Notes: generated by a model not told the origin, from the letters alone. Counted from the stretch's first letter, positions 18,725 through 28,523 are shown. The stretch is DNA of 59,954 nt from Acinetobacter sp. ANC 4558 (GCF_002135375.1 NZ_NEGH01000016.1:1-59954); one strand, 5' to 3'. Made by a program: numbers and translations.

Positions 18725-20274
18725 GATTCGATATCCTGTTGAGCGACTTTTCTTTTCGCTTTGATTTTTGCAAGGGTTTTATTACGAATAGGGGTAATTT
18801 TTTGATGAATAAAAATGGCACTCAAGATGAAGAGTAAAATAAATAAGTCGAATCGAATAAACTTCCAATAATGACTAAAATGATCAATTGGCAAATCGCG
18901 AATTAAATAAATCCAATTGATGATGAGCAGTAAACTACTAACCACGATGAAGAGTTTTAAGAAGGTTGACCATAATTTTTGTGTTTTAATAATGAGTGCA
19001 AGTAAAAAACATGCGCTCCAGATAGAGAAAAATACAGTAATTTCAAGATTGTGTAGTGAATAAATGAGAGAAATACGATTCGTTAAAAAATAGCAGATCG
19101 TCGCAATAGGGAGGCCAATAAGTGTGGCAATGTTTAAACGATCAACTAAAAAATATCCGAGATGAAATGTATTGGAAGGATATTGTATTTGTCGCTTTAA
19201 GCTCCATAGCAGTAGCCCAGAAGCAATCATTAAGCAACCGAGAATACCAGAGATAAAAAGTCCAAAGCGTAAAAATGGTTGTGCAAATTTCGCCATATGT
19301 AGACCGTAGACGCTCGCATTTAAAGTTGCTATCGCACTGGTGTTTTTCATATTTTGTTGAATTTCACCTGTTGAGGCATTGAGGGTAATTTGCGGCGCAT
19401 TACGAGAAATAGAATTGTCTTGTAAGGCAATAAATGTAATTGTTGATGTGGTGGTATTGGGGTTTTTTACATTAATATTCGCAATCTCACCAGCGCCTAA
19501 ATGCGGTGTAACTCTGTTTTGTATCTGTTGTATATCGAGCATTGTTGTTGGTATTGATGTGGTTTTTTGAAGCGAAGGTTGATTATTGATTTCTTCAAAA
19601 TATTGAAATCTATCTTTAGCATATAATTTTTCAATGCCTTGTGGTAAATAGAGATAAAAGAAAATAGCTAAGCCAGTAAAAGTAATTATTAGGAAGAAGG
19701 GAAGTGCGATGACAGAAGTAACATTATGAAAATCTAAATATGAACGAGGACCTTTAAATGTTCTTAAGGTAAAAAAGTCGGTAAAAATTTTTTTATGCGT
19801 GATAATGCCTGAGATTAAACTAATCAACATAATAAATGCCGCAAAGCAAACAATTAACCGTCCAACATAATAAGGAATACCAAAAAGTTGGAAATGAAAA
19901 GCATAAAAGAAATCGCCAGCAGGTTCTTGAGTTAAGTTTAATTCTTTGCCCGTATTTGGATCTAAAGTTTTACCTTCATATGAACCATCTGGCTTTTGCC
20001 AATATATTCTATTGACGGGATTATCTTGGTTTGCAACTTGAATGAACCAAGATTTCGCATCATGTGCATTTTTTTGTAAATATTCGAATGTTTGTTGAAT
20101 GGTCTCTTTTTGATTGACTTCAATGGTTGCCAGAATGGGCTGCGACCATACGTTAATTTCTTGTCGATAGTAACTGAATGTTCCTGTCAGAAATATGCAG
20201 AATAGTAACCAACCTAAGAGTAGTCCTAGCCAAGAATGTAACCATGCCATAGATTGGCGAGCAGATTTATGCAC
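18721..20274 (-). CDS. PepSY-associated transmembrane protein (PiuB-like)
   Basis: A 517-residue inner-membrane protein. The N-terminal helix MAWLHSWLGLLLGWLLFCIF is the typical start of the PepSY-TM family, followed by periplasmic PepSY-like modules with WFIQVANQDNP and TGKELNLTQEP. Further helices follow at about 135-160, 190-210, 335-360 and later. Such proteins sit beside siderophore receptors and may reduce iron or siderophore in the periplasm; the function is not proven. It is the middle gene of a three-gene operon. Confidence 0.85.
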   Translation of the reverse strand: MHKSARQSMAWLHSWLGLLLGWLLFCIFLTGTFSYYRQEINVWSQPILATIEVNQKETIQQTFEYLQKNAHDAKSWFIQVANQDNPVNRIYWQKPDGSYEGKTLDPNTGKELNLTQEPAGDFFYAFHFQLFGIPYYVGRLIVCFAAFIMLISLISGIITHKKIFTDFFTLRTFKGPRSYLDFHNVTSVIALPFFLIITFTGLAIFFYLYLPQGIEKLYAKDRFQYFEEINNQPSLQKTTSIPTTMLDIQQIQNRVTPHLGAGEIANINVKNPNTTTSTITFIALQDNSISRNAPQITLNASTGEIQQNMKNTSAIATLNASVYGLHMAKFAQPFLRFGLFISGILGCLMIASGLLLWSLKRQIQYPSNTFHLGYFLVDRLNIATLIGLPIATICYFLTNRISLIYSLHNLEITVFFSIWSACFLLALIIKTQKLWSTFLKLFIVVSSLLLIINWIYLIRDLPIDHFSHYWKFIRFDLFILLFILSAIFIHQKITPIRNKTLAKIKAKRKVAQQDIES

Positions 20275-20277
20275 AAC

Positions 20278-20565
20278 TTATCCTAAAAATTGACTTAAAC
20301 TATAGAAACAAACGAGACTAATTAAACTTAATATGGTAAGTTTAATTAGTGATTGAACAATAAAGTTATAAATAACGTAAATGACAAAATATATAATGCT
20401 GATAAAAGCCGCGAGATATATGGCTTCTGCATTAGGTAAAATATGATAATGATGAAAAAGTAAGGCAAGACTTAATGACAAATACTTTGCAGACAAAAAA
20501 CCAATAACAAACGCGAATACAAAACGATAAGTAATCGATATAGGGTAGTAGAATTGGGTAAGCAT
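20278..20565 (-). CDS. small membrane protein, DUF3649-like
   Basis: A 95-residue protein with three hydrophobic helices. It lies 3 nt before the PepSY gene and starts the operon. The pattern ITYRFVFAFVIGFLSAKYLSLSLALLF and PNAEAIYLAAFISIIYFVIYV fits the DUF3649 proteins found in the same position of PiuB-type iron loci. No TonB-dependent receptor gene is present upstream in this window. Confidence 0.65.
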   Translation of the reverse strand: MLTQFYYPISITYRFVFAFVIGFLSAKYLSLSLALLFHHYHILPNAEAIYLAAFISIIYFVIYVIYNFIVQSLIKLTILSLISLVCFYSLSQFLG

Positions 20566-20981
20566 GTTAAATAGATACCATCTAAATCAATGAACTTAAG
20601 CGATATTGAAATTTTATTTGCATTTTACATCTATGATGAGCGGCTCAAGTGAATGAGGCAGTTACTTGATTAGCCCATTTCTCATGAACGAAATGCATTC
20701 TCAGTTTCACCACGAACAATACATATGAAATAAAATATGTCAGATGGTGGATGAAGGAAGAATGCATCAAGAAATATTAATGCAAATAATTATCATTTAG
20801 TTTATTGTTAATTTGAATGTAAATAAAGGTGATGATGATTGTTAATTTAGATTAAATATGAAGGAATCTAGAATATTCAGATAAGCTATTAAACAATTAC
20901 AGCATAATTTAAAGAGAAAAGTATTGAAGTGTTAATTGTAGGGTATGTTAAACTTTTACCGTATATTGAGAGGATTTAGAC
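20566..20981. other. 416-bp gap between the iron operon and lpxB
   Basis: Apart from a Fur-like site (20781-20795) there is no recognisable gene. The part 20630-20770 is less AT-rich than the rest but has no open frame. It probably forms a long leader of the DUF3649 operon. Confidence 0.5.
20781..20795. promoter_or_regulatory. candidate Fur box of the PiuB-like operon
   Basis: The sequence TGCAAATAATTATCA matches the 7-1-7 Fur consensus TGATAATNATTATCA at 13 of 15 positions, with the right half perfect. It is about 215 bp upstream of the DUF3649 start, so the promoter would be distant. Confidence 0.45.
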
Positions 20982-22166
20982 TTGCAAAATAGGAAACTAA
21001 GAATAGGAATCGTTGTTGGGGAAGTTTCAGGTGATACGCTTGGTGCTAAATTGATTCGAAGTTTTCGTGAGCAAGGTATAGACGCAAAATTTGAAGGTAT
21101 TGGTGGGCCACAAATGATTGCGGAAGGCTTTAATAGTTTTTATCCAATGGATATCTTATCTGTGATGGGAATTGTTGAAGTACTCAAAGATATTCGAAAA
21201 TTATTTGCTGTTCGTGATGGCTTAATTGATGCTTGGGTGAATCATCCTGTCGATGTATTTATTGGTATTGATGCGCCTGATTTTAATTTACGTGTATCTA
21301 AGGCAATTAAACAAAAGCATTTACCGATCAAAACCATTCAGTATGTAAGTCCATCAGTATGGGCTTGGCGACAGGGGCGTGTACATGGCATTAAAGCAAC
21401 GATTGATTTAGTGTTGTGTTTATTTCCTTTTGAAAAAGCATTTTATCAACAGTGGGACGTTCCTGCGGCATTTGTTGGGCATCCACTTGCAAGTCAGTTA
21501 CCATTAGTAAACCCTTTAAATGAAGCGAAATTAGAACTCGGTTTAGATCCAGCTAAAAAATATATCGCTTTGTTACCAGGAAGCCGTAGAAGTGAAATTG
21601 AAAAACTTGGACCTATTGCATTAGATGCTGCCAAAATTATCAGTCAGAAGCACCCTGAATATTCTTTTTTAATTCCTGCAATTAACGATGCGCGTAAAAC
21701 TCAAATCGAAGCATTATTAACGACTTATCCAGAACGCTTAAAAAATAAAGTGTACATCATGGAAAATACCTCAACAGAGTCTAAAATTGGCCGTCAAGTC
21801 ATGAATGCCTCTGACATTATTGCACTGGCTTCTGGTACAGCAACATTAGAAGCAATGTTATTACATCGACCAATGGTGACCTTTTATAAGCTGAATTGGT
21901 TAACCTATCGAATCGTAAAATTATTAGTCAAAATTAAGTATTATTCTTTACCGAATATTATTGCGGGTAAGAAGGTGATTACCGAATTAATTCAAAAAGA
22001 TGCAACAGCGACAAAACTTGCACATGAAATCGAATTATTAATGGATATCGAAGCCAGTCAAATTCAAGTTATGCAACATATCACCATGCATAAAAAATTA
22101 CTTTCTGGTAATAGTGAAGATCCAGTACAAGCGATTTTAAATATTTTAGAACCTAAAGATTTATGA
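20982..22166 (+). CDS. lpxB: lipid-A-disaccharide synthase
   Basis: A 394-residue GT19 glycosyltransferase that makes the lipid A disaccharide from UDP-diacylglucosamine and lipid X, at the inner membrane. The N-terminal GEVSGDTLGAKLI, the QYVSPSVWAWRQGRV motif, LLPGSRRSEIEKL, and ASGTATLEAMLLHRPMV are all present. The start is a TTG at 20982 with AGAGGA before it. It is outside the usual lpxD-fabZ-lpxA operon, as is normal in Acinetobacter. Confidence 0.95.
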   Translation: MQNRKLRIGIVVGEVSGDTLGAKLIRSFREQGIDAKFEGIGGPQMIAEGFNSFYPMDILSVMGIVEVLKDIRKLFAVRDGLIDAWVNHPVDVFIGIDAPDFNLRVSKAIKQKHLPIKTIQYVSPSVWAWRQGRVHGIKATIDLVLCLFPFEKAFYQQWDVPAAFVGHPLASQLPLVNPLNEAKLELGLDPAKKYIALLPGSRRSEIEKLGPIALDAAKIISQKHPEYSFLIPAINDARKTQIEALLTTYPERLKNKVYIMENTSTESKIGRQVMNASDIIALASGTATLEAMLLHRPMVTFYKLNWLTYRIVKLLVKIKYYSLPNIIAGKKVITELIQKDATATKLAHEIELLMDIEASQIQVMQHITMHKKLLSGNSEDPVQAILNILEPKDL

Positions 22167-22357
22167 TTTAGGTTCTTGGATTTTAGGTATTACAAAAGCG
22201 CATCAGAATATTTACACCCTCTTATGCTGATTTATTGGATTCCAAGAGGATGAATAATATTTTAATTTTAGTCAGTTCCGTTTTAGCGTTGATTCATCAA
22301 AGTTAAATAAATCATCTGCAAAATACCCATCAATCTTTACCATTGATTGGGAATATC

Positions 22358-24268
22358 ATGTTAATTCATAATAAAAAATCGATTCTATTGCTAAGTATAT
22401 TATCTGTGTTATTGGTTGCGTGTAATGATGATAATGATCATACGACCAGTAAACCACCTGTGCCTGTAGAAGCGAAGCCACTAGAATTAAATATTTTACA
22501 TATTAACGATCATCATTCACATTTAGATGAAGAAAGCATTAAATTCAAAGCGAATGTAGGTACAGGAGAAGAAGAGTTTAGTGTTGCCAGTGGTGGCTTT
22601 GCTCGTGTTGCGGGCTTAATGAATCAATTAGCCACCGAAAAGAAAAATGTTTTAAAAATTCATGCAGGCGATGCAACAACAGGTGATTTGTATTATAACC
22701 TAACAGATGGCAAGGCCGATGCCGATGCAATGAATACAATTTGTTTTGATACTTTTACGCCAGGAAATCATGAATTTGATGCAACTGATGCTGGATTGAA
22801 GAAGTTTATAGACTTTTTAGATCAAGGTTCATGTAAAGAGAAGACTAAAGTTCTGACGGCAAATGTAACGTTTGGTGCGTCATCACCGCTGTATAAAACC
22901 AATCGTATTCAAAAATCACAAGTTTTTGAAAAAGATGGTGTTAAATTTGCGATTATTGGTTTGACGATTGCGAAAAAGACCAAAAATTCATCCCAACCAA
23001 ATGCAGATACTATCTTTGCGGATGAAATTGAAACGGCACAAAAAGAAATTAATCAATATAAAGCACAAGGCATTAAAAATATTATTTTACAAACGCATGT
23101 TGGTTATGATTTAGATTTACAGTTAGCGAAATCTTTAACCGATGTTGACGTCATTATTGGAGGCGACTCACATACCTTATTGGGACCTGATAGTCTTAAA
23201 AAATACAATATGACACCTGAGGGCGCTTATCCTACGCAAGTTAAAAATAAAGATGGCAATTTAGTTTGTGTCGCACAAGCATGGCAGTATAGTTATATTG
23301 TGGGTGATTTAAATGTCAAATTTGATAAAAATGGTAATGTGGAAAGTTGTAGTGGTACACCGCATGTTTTGATTGGGGATAATTTCAAACGGACAAGCAA
23401 AGATGCACCTATTGTCACTGAACCTGAAAAACAAGCAATATTGACTCAGTTTAAAACAGACCAAGCACCATTTAAAGTAGTCACACCATTACAAACAACA
23501 TTTAATGTACTTAAGCCATATCAAGATCAAAAGAAAGGTTTTGCAGAAAAAATTGTAGGTCAAGCGACAAATAATCTTTGTGCTCGCCGTGTACCTGGAA
23601 TATTAAGAGATACTGCTCGTTCTACCTTGGGTGATATTTGTAATAAAGATGCACACGTGAATGAGCATGGTGGAGATATTCAACAGATTATTGCTGAAGC
23701 ATTCTTACAACAAGGTAAAACCTATTTTGGTGCTGATATTTCGTTCCAAAATGGCGGTGGTGTACGTGAAGATGTGGCTTTAGGCAATGTTTCTGTAGGT
23801 AAGATTTATAGTGTTTTACCTTTTAAAAATACATTATTACGTTTAGACATGACGGGTGCAGAAGTTAAAGCGACGCTTGAAGATGCAATCGATGGTGTAG
23901 TGACACAAAATAATACGGGTAGTTACCCATATACGGGGGGGCTACGTTGGAACGTCGATTTTACCAGAGATAAAGGTCAGCGTTTAAGCCAAATTCAAGT
24001 CCGTAATGCATCAAATCAATATGAGAATTTAGATTTAAATAAAACATATAAAATCATTACAATTGATTTCTTGGCAAATGGTGGTGATTACTATACAACG
24101 CTTAAATCCATTACAGGTGAGCGACGTACCGATGTTGGTCTGGATTATGCTGAAGCATTTCTGACCTATGTACAAGGACTTTCAGGTCAAGACGGTCAAA
24201 AGAAATTAAATAAATTACCAACATCTGAGTACAGTACACAGTACTTTATTGATAAGTCGAAAAACTAA
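22358..24268 (+). CDS. 5'-nucleotidase/UshA-family lipoprotein
   Basis: A 636-residue exported phosphoesterase. The signal peptide ends in a lipobox (LLVAC, cysteine about residue 22), so it is anchored as a lipoprotein. The metal-binding motifs INDHHSH, GDATTG, GNHEFD and GGDSHT form the N-terminal domain. The C-terminal substrate domain has FQNGGGVREDV and FLANGGDYY. It should release nucleosides and phosphate in the periplasm or on the surface. An upstream TTG (22343) is possible, but the ATG at 22358 gives a better signal peptide. Confidence 0.9.
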   Translation: MLIHNKKSILLLSILSVLLVACNDDNDHTTSKPPVPVEAKPLELNILHINDHHSHLDEESIKFKANVGTGEEEFSVASGGFARVAGLMNQLATEKKNVLKIHAGDATTGDLYYNLTDGKADADAMNTICFDTFTPGNHEFDATDAGLKKFIDFLDQGSCKEKTKVLTANVTFGASSPLYKTNRIQKSQVFEKDGVKFAIIGLTIAKKTKNSSQPNADTIFADEIETAQKEINQYKAQGIKNIILQTHVGYDLDLQLAKSLTDVDVIIGGDSHTLLGPDSLKKYNMTPEGAYPTQVKNKDGNLVCVAQAWQYSYIVGDLNVKFDKNGNVESCSGTPHVLIGDNFKRTSKDAPIVTEPEKQAILTQFKTDQAPFKVVTPLQTTFNVLKPYQDQKKGFAEKIVGQATNNLCARRVPGILRDTARSTLGDICNKDAHVNEHGGDIQQIIAEAFLQQGKTYFGADISFQNGGGVREDVALGNVSVGKIYSVLPFKNTLLRLDMTGAEVKATLEDAIDGVVTQNNTGSYPYTGGLRWNVDFTRDKGQRLSQIQVRNASNQYENLDLNKTYKIITIDFLANGGDYYTTLKSITGERRTDVGLDYAEAFLTYVQGLSGQDGQKKLNKLPTSEYSTQYFIDKSKN

Positions 24269-24282
24269 AGCATGAATAGAAT

Positions 24283-24312
24283 AAAAAGAGCGAACTTTAG
24301 TTCGCTCTTTTT
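24283..24312. terminator. rho-independent terminator after the nucleotidase gene
   Basis: Perfect 13-bp stem AAAAAGAGCGAAC / GTTCGCTCTTTTT with loop TTTA. Confidence 0.92.
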
Positions 24313-24401
24313 ATTTACACTATTTAATTTTACATTCAATGCATCATCAAAAAATAATAATTATTCATTTGATGATTTGAGGTAGAAGCCAAGTTACATC
24401 A

Positions 24402-25922
24402 TTATTTTTCAATAATGGCTGTAACACCTTGACCACCAGCAGCACAAATTGAAATCAAAACACGGCCTGAACCTTTTTGATGAATGAGTTTTGCAGCGGT
24501 TGCAAGAATACGACCACCTGTTGCAGCAAATGGATGACCCGCCGCTAAAGATGAACCTTTCACATTTAATTTAGAACGGTCAATAGAACCTAATGGAGAA
24601 TCTAAACCTAAACGATCTTTACAGAACTTAGGGTCTTCCCATGCTTTGAGAGTAGATAATACTTGAGATGCAAATGCTTCATGAATTTCATAATAGTCAA
24701 AGTCTTGTAGTTTAAGTCCAGCACGATCTAACATACGAGGTACGGCATAGGCTGGAGCCATTAACAGCCCTTCTTTTTTAACCACAAAATCGACAGCTGC
24801 GGTTTCACTGAAGCTGAGATAGGCTAAAACTTCATGACCATTGGCTTTAGCCCATTCTTCAGATGCTAGCAATACACAAGATGCACCGTCAGTTAATGGT
24901 GTAGAGTTTCCTGCGGTCATGGTGCGTGCATCGCCTTTACCAAACGCTGGTTTAAGTTTTGCAAGTTTTTCAACATTAGAGTCTGGACGTAAATTATTAT
25001 CGCGCTCTAGCCCTAAAAATGGGGTAATTAAATCTTCAAAAAAGCCTTCTTCATAGGCAGCAGCCATTTTCTGGTGCGATGAAGCTGCTAATTCATCTTG
25101 AGCTTCACGAGAAATACCCCATTCTAACGCCGTAATTGCTTGATGATCACCCATTGACAAACCTGTACGAGGTTCACCATTACGCGGTGCTTCCATTAGT
25201 TTCTTAAAGTTAATTTTAGATAATGCTTTGAGGCGATCTTTTGCAGTTTTAGCTACGTTTAGTTTTAATAAGGCTTTTCGTAAACTATCACCGAGTGCGA
25301 TAGGGGCATCAGATGTCGTATCTACACCACCTGCAATACCAACTTCAATTTGCCCAAGTGCAATTTTATTCGCAACTAAAAACGCGGCTTGTAAGCCAGT
25401 TGCACAAGCTTGTTGAATATCGTATGCCGTCTTCTGCTTGAAAAAAAAAGTATTTAATACACATTCACGCGTCATATTGAAATCACGGCTATGTTTAAGT
25501 ACAGCTCCAGCCACAACTTCGCCTAGGCGTAAACCTTGTAAATGATAGCGTTCTATTAAACCATTGAGTGCAGCAGTCAACATATCAGAATTTGATGCTG
25601 AGAAATATGCACCATTCGAGCGAGCAAATGGAATACGATTCCCCCCAATAATTGCAACGCGACGGATTGTATTTTGACTCATATTTAGATCCTGTTGATC
25701 GGAAATTTTCGTTGTGGTTGTTGGTGTAGAAGTGGTTTTTTTTCTACGGGTAGAAGCTGTAGCACGAGTAGAGGCTGCTTTCACAGTCGTTGCAGACGCA
25801 GTCGTACGTGTACGTTTTACTGTTTTTGGCGAGTGTGTTGTTGAAGTATTCTCTGCGGCTGGTGTTGCCGATGTTTCGATAGTTGGATTTTTTTGATTTA
25901 TTTTGCTCATATAGATATCCAA
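24402..25922 (-). CDS. acetyl-CoA C-acyltransferase (thiolase) with basic N-terminal extension
   Basis: A thiolase of the FadI/FadA2 type. The catalytic nucleophile is Cys173 in QQACATGLQAA; the second half has YYEIHEAFASQ and the C-terminal ICAAGGQG cysteine. Residues 1-80 form a Thr/Ala/Lys-rich low-complexity tail; an ATG at 25682 (residue 81, MSQNTIRR) has its own AGGA site and would give a normal-length enzyme of about 426 residues. Residues 159-168 (FFFKQKTAYD) come from a stretch identical to an Illumina adapter and are very likely not real; normal thiolases have another sequence before PAYDIQQ. The gene is divergent from fabG. Confidence 0.88.
   Translation of the reverse strand: MDIYMSKINQKNPTIETSATPAAENTSTTHSPKTVKRTRTTASATTVKAASTRATASTRRKKTTSTPTTTTKISDQQDLNMSQNTIRRVAIIGGNRIPFARSNGAYFSASNSDMLTAALNGLIERYHLQGLRLGEVVAGAVLKHSRDFNMTRECVLNTFFFKQKTAYDIQQACATGLQAAFLVANKIALGQIEVGIAGGVDTTSDAPIALGDSLRKALLKLNVAKTAKDRLKALSKINFKKLMEAPRNGEPRTGLSMGDHQAITALEWGISREAQDELAASSHQKMAAAYEEGFFEDLITPFLGLERDNNLRPDSNVEKLAKLKPAFGKGDARTMTAGNSTPLTDGASCVLLASEEWAKANGHEVLAYLSFSETAAVDFVVKKEGLLMAPAYAVPRMLDRAGLKLQDFDYYEIHEAFASQVLSTLKAWEDPKFCKDRLGLDSPLGSIDRSKLNVKGSSLAAGHPFAATGGRILATAAKLIHQKGSGRVLISICAAGGQGVTAIIEK
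25420..25449. other. adapter-like sequence inside the thiolase gene (probable assembly artefact)
   Basis: Bases 25420-25440 (TCGTATGCCG ... CTGCTTG) equal the 21-nt core of the Illumina P7/small-RNA 3' adapter, and nine A follow, as in reads that run past the adapter. The peptide it encodes on the minus strand, FFFKQKTAYD, is a known mark of this contamination. The surrounding frame is kept, so it replaced about 25 natural bases rather than being inserted. Confidence 0.92.
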
Positions 25923-26144
25923 ACAGATTAAAGCATCTTTTAATGAAGTACCTTATCATACTATTGATTAAGCGAAATTGACTAGAATGACAGAGATGAG
26001 AGCATTCGGGTCAAGACATATCCTGATGAACTCAAGTATTATTTCCTAGAAATCGGTGCTTGTATTGAAATAGAAGATTTAGGCATCATGTTGAAGTTTA
26101 TAGATAACTTAAAAATCATTCAAAATTAATTTGCCTGTGAGACC

Positions 26145-27536
26145 ATGATTATGACTGACCAATATCAAGCATTTGCGAAATCACCGATTGGTAAATTTGT
26201 CATTAAAAATTTAGGATTACCTTCTCCTACTTTTTTGGAGCGTTTTGATAGTGTAACACCCGTGGTTAAAGGAAGTGTTTTATTCGGTGCTGCATCTGCA
26301 AGTTCATTGGCACCTTCAATTGCTCAGGTATTAGCCAATATCCATGCAAATTGTTATACAGAAAATAATGTAGAATTACAGCAAATTTCAGCACAAGCAG
26401 GTTTATCTGTAAATTTAGTGAATGAGCATACTGCAAAATATAAAGTCGTTATATTTGATGCATCAGGTATTGAAAACTCTGAACAATTAAAAGCGTTATA
26501 TCATTTCTTTAATCCAATTGCTCGTCAAATTCAAAGTTCTGGTCGAGTCATTGTTGTTGGTATTACGCCTGAAACAGCTAAAACGGTTAAGCAAGCGATT
26601 GCACAACGCGCCTTAGTTGGATTTGTTAAATCTGTAGCAAAAGAATTTAAAAAAGGGATTGCTGCAAATTTAATTTATGTCGATCAAGATGCAGAGAAAA
26701 ATCTAGAATCAACATTACGTTTTGCAATTTCGCCACGTTCTGCATATGTCTCTGGACAAGTGATTCATGTATCTCAAGCAAAAGTTATAGAGATTGATTG
26801 GGCTAAGCCATTAGCAGGAAAAACGGCTGTGGTCACAGGAGCAAGTCGTGGAATAGGCGAAGCAATTGCCCATATTCTTGCTCGAGATGGTGCACATGTG
26901 ATTTGTTTAGATGTTCCTCAACAACAAGCAGATTTAGATCGTGTTGCCAATGAAATAGGAGGTTCAACATTAGCCATTGATATCACGGCTGATGATGCAG
27001 GTGAACAAATTAAACTTGCTGCACAAAAACAAGGTGGTTTAGATATTATTGTGCAAAATGCGGGAATTACTCGTGACAAAACATTAGCGAAGATGAAACC
27101 CGAACTGTGGGACTTAGTGATTAATATTAACTTGTCTGCAATTGAACGAGTGAATGATTATTTATTGACACATGCTGGTTTAAATGAAAATGGTCGTATT
27201 ATTTGTGTATCTTCAATTTCTGGGGTTGCAGGTAATTTAGGACAAACCAATTATGCAACCTCAAAGGCAGGAATTATTGGTCTGGTTCAATACACCGCTC
27301 CAACCTTAACTCAGGGTATTACAATTAATGCAGTTGCACCTGGATTTATTGAAACTCAAATGACGGCAGCAATTCCATTTGCTATTCGTGAAGCTGGACG
27401 TCGTATGAATTCGATGAGCCAAGGTGGTTTACCTGTAGACGTTGCGGAAACAATTGCTTTGTTTGCAACAGCTGCTTCATCTGGTCTGAATGGTAATGTT
27501 GTACGTGTCTGCGGTCAGAGCCTTTTAGGGGCGTAG
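26145..27536 (+). CDS. 3-oxoacyl-[ACP/CoA] reductase, large FabG4-type
   Basis: A 463-residue short-chain dehydrogenase of the high-molecular-weight FabG4 class. The N-terminal 210 residues are a degenerate Rossmann-like domain. The C-terminal domain is a complete SDR: cofactor motif TGASRGIGEA, NAGITRDKTLAKM, catalytic Ser in SSISGVAGN and Tyr-x-x-x-Lys in NYATSKAG. Such enzymes reduce 3-oxoacyl-CoA with NAD(H). A second ATG at 26151 is possible. Thiolase, FabG4 and MaoC hydratase lie together, as in the fadA2-fabG4-htdX locus of mycobacteria. Confidence 0.9.
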   Translation: MIMTDQYQAFAKSPIGKFVIKNLGLPSPTFLERFDSVTPVVKGSVLFGAASASSLAPSIAQVLANIHANCYTENNVELQQISAQAGLSVNLVNEHTAKYKVVIFDASGIENSEQLKALYHFFNPIARQIQSSGRVIVVGITPETAKTVKQAIAQRALVGFVKSVAKEFKKGIAANLIYVDQDAEKNLESTLRFAISPRSAYVSGQVIHVSQAKVIEIDWAKPLAGKTAVVTGASRGIGEAIAHILARDGAHVICLDVPQQQADLDRVANEIGGSTLAIDITADDAGEQIKLAAQKQGGLDIIVQNAGITRDKTLAKMKPELWDLVININLSAIERVNDYLLTHAGLNENGRIICVSSISGVAGNLGQTNYATSKAGIIGLVQYTAPTLTQGITINAVAPGFIETQMTAAIPFAIREAGRRMNSMSQGGLPVDVAETIALFATAASSGLNGNVVRVCGQSLLGA

Positions 27537-27668
27537 ATAAGATAATTTTAAGCTTTATTTGTTTCAAAATGAGACCAATAAAGCAGTGGTTAGATGAGCA
27601 TTGATGAAATAGATCAATGGTAAACTGACATCGTCTATCCTTATATTTTAAAATACATAGGTTTTAGT

Positions 27669-28523
27669 ATGAATATTCGCCATTTTGCTCAACTTCCTAA
27701 GCCATATTTGGCTTATCCCGATATTGTAAAAGGATTAATTTTTAAAAAAAAATTTATTGAAAAGAAATTACCAGAAGTTGAATATATTGTTGATGCACTT
27801 CGAGTTGATTTGAAACATTTGAAAGCTTATAACAACATTTGTGGTTTTAAAAATAATGGCTATATTCCAGCAATTTATTTGGCTGTTTTATCACAAAGCT
27901 TACAAATGCATATGATGACTAAAGAAGCATTTCCTTTTGCAATTTTGGGTTTAGTTCACCTTCAAAATCAAGTTACGCAGTTGAGAAAAATTGGTGCCAA
28001 TGAAACATTAACTTTATCATGCAAATTTGGTGATTTAAGACCGCATGATAAGGGCTTACAATTTGATTTTATAACCACTGCACGTGTAGGTAAAGATGTT
28101 GTTATGGAAGGTTTAACAACATATTTATCTCGTCAAAAAACGACTGAAAAAAGTGAAAAGAATTTAAATGATGAGCGTCAACCAGTATTCACATTAGTAG
28201 AAGAGTGGAAGATATCTGAAAACTTAGGCCGTAGTTATGCACTTGTTTCAGGTGATTTTAATTTAATACATCTTCATGCATTGACTGCGAAAACATTTGG
28301 TTTTAAACAAGCCATAGCGCACGGTATGTGGAGTAATGCAAAAGTTTTATCAAGTTTAAACTTACCAGAAAAGTATCAAGCAGATATTGTATTTAAACTG
28401 CCTATTTATTTACCATCAACAGTTGATTTTTTGACTGCTCAGGAAAAAGGAATAACGGATATTCTTATTCGTAATAGCAAAAATCAAAAGCCACATGTGA
28501 TGGGAACAATTAAAGAATTATAA
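27669..28523 (+). CDS. MaoC-like (R)-enoyl hydratase/dehydratase
   Basis: A 284-residue double-hotdog protein. The hydratase motif ALVSGDFNLIHLHALTAKTFGFKQAIAHGMW is at about residues 190-220, with the catalytic Asp and His. It is expected to hydrate 2-enoyl-CoA or -ACP, completing a set with the preceding FabG4-type reductase and the divergent thiolase. The gap to fabG is 132 bp, so it may be co-transcribed or have its own promoter. It is the last host gene before the prophage. Confidence 0.87.
   Translation: MNIRHFAQLPKPYLAYPDIVKGLIFKKKFIEKKLPEVEYIVDALRVDLKHLKAYNNICGFKNNGYIPAIYLAVLSQSLQMHMMTKEAFPFAILGLVHLQNQVTQLRKIGANETLTLSCKFGDLRPHDKGLQFDFITTARVGKDVVMEGLTTYLSRQKTTEKSEKNLNDERQPVFTLVEEWKISENLGRSYALVSGDFNLIHLHALTAKTFGFKQAIAHGMWSNAKVLSSLNLPEKYQADIVFKLPIYLPSTVDFLTAQEKGITDILIRNSKNQKPHVMGTIKEL

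Noticed and set aside
25228..25896. Plus-strand frames opposite the thiolase gene
   Set aside because: They are shadows caused by the Ala/Thr-rich codons of the real minus-strand gene.
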